Notes under the pieces: generated by a model | What the model was told of the DNA's origin: nothing | The model's input: the letters and a program-made list of their open reading frames with translations, nothing else | Database searches by the model: none | Translations under genes and position numbers: made by a program | NCBI GenBank assembly: GCA_029863355.1 | Contig: JAOTVO010000101.1 | Span: 1-8,552 of the forward strand | DNA length: 8,552 nucleotides | Source of the DNA: Candidatus Krumholzibacteriia bacterium | Lineage (GTDB): Bacteria > Krumholzibacteriota > Krumholzibacteria > WVZY01 > JAKEHA01 | Direction of reading: 5' to 3' | In this document: positions 7,651 to 8,552 of the stretch, piece after piece | Layout: every line of letters begins with the position of its first letter | Position numbering within the stretch: position 1 is the stretch's first letter

Positions 7651-8244
7651 ATCCGTTCGTGGCGCCGGGCGTGCAAGAGGGACTGGTGCTGGCCTCGCGC
7701 TCGCCGCGCCGCGTGGACATCCTGCGCGGCCTGGGCTTCACCTTCGAGGTGGACCGCGCGCGAAACGATCGAGGACGAGGTCACCCATGGCGACGTCTTC
7801 GCGCTGCCCGAAGCCCTCGCGCGCGCGAAGTGCGCCGAGGTGGCCGCGCGCCGTGGCGACCGCCTGGTGCTCGCGGCCGACACGGTGGTGATCCTCGACG
7901 GCGAGGTGCTCCAGAAGCCCGCCGACGACCGCGAGGCCGAGGCGTTCCTGCGCCGCCTGTCGGGAAAGACGCACACGGTGGTGACGGGCGTGGCCCTCAA
8001 GCGCACGCGAGACGGCGTAGACCTTTCCGGCGCCGAGCGCACGCGCGTCACCTTCCGCGCGCTCTCCGAAGACGCCATCGCGCGCTACGTCGCCACCGGC
8101 GAGGGACGCGACAAGGCGGGCTCGTACGCGGCGCAAGGCCTGGGCGCCGGGCTCATCAGCTCCGTCGACGGCTGCTTCTATAATGTCGTGGGACTGCCGG
8201 TGGCGCGCTTCCTGGATCTCCTCGCCGAGGTGCCCGCGCCATGA
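7647..8244 (+). pseudogene. maf: Maf-family nucleotide pyrophosphatase, frameshifted
   Basis: Maf proteins hydrolyse dTTP, UTP and modified nucleotides to monophosphates. The N-terminal part is in one frame from GTG 7647 (overlapping the dtd stop as GTGA, with GAGAGG at 7633-7638 as Shine-Dalgarno) and gives LVLASRSPRR, the phosphate-binding motif, then RGLGFTFEVD. From about 7760 the family sequence continues in the next frame: ETIEDEVTHGD, AADTVVILDG with the catalytic Asp, KPADD, GKTHTVVTGVAL, and DKAGSYAAQG, which is like the YhdE (dTTP/UTP) branch. It ends at the 8242-8244 stop. Joined, the product would be about 199 residues, the normal Maf length. The break fits one extra base or the loss of two, most simply a CG unit in CGCGCGCG (7755-7762). 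All motifs are otherwise intact, so an assembly error or a very recent mutation is likely. As read, no full Maf would be made; a GTG at 7840 could only start a truncated piece. Confidence 0.85.
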
Positions 8245-8552
8245 GCGTGCTGGGACTGTTGCCCACGGTGCGCCTGCGCGGCGGCCGCCTGTGCCTCATC
8301 GACCAGACGCTGTTGCCCGAGCGCTACGAAATCGCCGATCTCGACACGCTCGCGGCGGTGTGCGAGGCGATCGTGAGCCTGCGCGTGCGCGGGGCGCCCG
8401 CGCTGGGCGTGGCCGGGGCGTATGGCCTGCTGATCGGCATCGAGGAGCGCTGGCGCGAGGGTGGGCCCTGGTTCGACTCGGCGGCGGGCGAGGCGGAGAC
8501 GCCACGCGCGCTCCGCGTCGACGCGTTCCCCGAGAGCGTCACGCCGGAGGCG
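8241..8552 (+). CDS. mtnA: Methylthioribose-1-phosphate isomerase, N-terminal part (3' end outside window)
   Basis: The first 104 residues of a protein matching the MtnA / eIF2B-like isomerase family. This enzyme converts 5-methylthioribose-1-phosphate to methylthioribulose-1-phosphate in methionine salvage. The recognisable features are RLRGGRLCLIDQTLLPERY near the N-terminus, then AVCEAIVSLRVRGAPALGVAGAYG, where Arg50-Gly-Ala-Pro-Ala54 is the conserved substrate-binding segment. The ATG start at 8241 overlaps the maf stop as ATGA, and GAGGTG at 8227-8232 gives a Shine-Dalgarno sequence eight bases upstream. After residue 70 comes a less conserved Gly/Glu-rich stretch. Other eIF2B-like sugar isomerases share this fold, so MtnA is the best but not the only reading from the N-terminus alone. 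The start is confident. Confidence 0.85.
   Translation, partial: MSVLGLLPTVRLRGGRLCLIDQTLLPERYEIADLDTLAAVCEAIVSLRVRGAPALGVAGAYGLLIGIEERWREGGPWFDSAAGEAETPRALRVDAFPESVTPEA

Overview
The window is a piece of a GC-rich bacterial chromosome. The class A RNase P RNA, the bacterial RecJ and the sigma70-type promoter elements all point to Bacteria. Tricorn-protease homologues, and a zinc-ribbon coiled-coil / RNase H / rnpB / recJ neighbourhood, occur in deltaproteobacteria-like and other deep-branching Gram-negative-type lineages. The phylum cannot be fixed from the sequence alone. I see no mobile element, CRISPR array, tRNA gene or obvious foreign segment, so this reads as a housekeeping region.

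Left part (1-3445): the 3' three quarters of a tricorn-type S41 serine protease gene on the + strand runs tail to tail into a radical SAM/SPASM gene on the - strand. Their stop codons are one base apart.

Non-coding stretch (3446-3687): it contains a well-formed promoter (TTGACG, 17 bp, TACAGT), a short leader with a hairpin, and then a strong intrinsic terminator, all before the next gene starts. This looks like a small RNA or an attenuated leader and is the least explained element of the window.

Middle part (3688-5412): a C4 zinc-ribbon coiled-coil protein gene overlaps an RNase HI-family gene. The RNase P RNA gene rnpB follows, with its own promoter containing a perfect TATAAT.

Right part (5453-8552): recJ, dtd, maf and mtnA form a tightly packed series in which each start codon overlaps the previous stop by four bases (GTGA, GTGA, ATGA). 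This indicates one translationally coupled operon. RecJ degrades single-stranded DNA in repair, Dtd removes D-amino acids from tRNA, Maf hydrolyses non-canonical nucleotides and MtnA recycles methylthioadenosine. All four are repair, clean-up or salvage enzymes. The maf gene is split by a frameshift near a CG-repeat at 7755-7762, which is either a sequencing error or a real lesion. mtnA runs off the window end.
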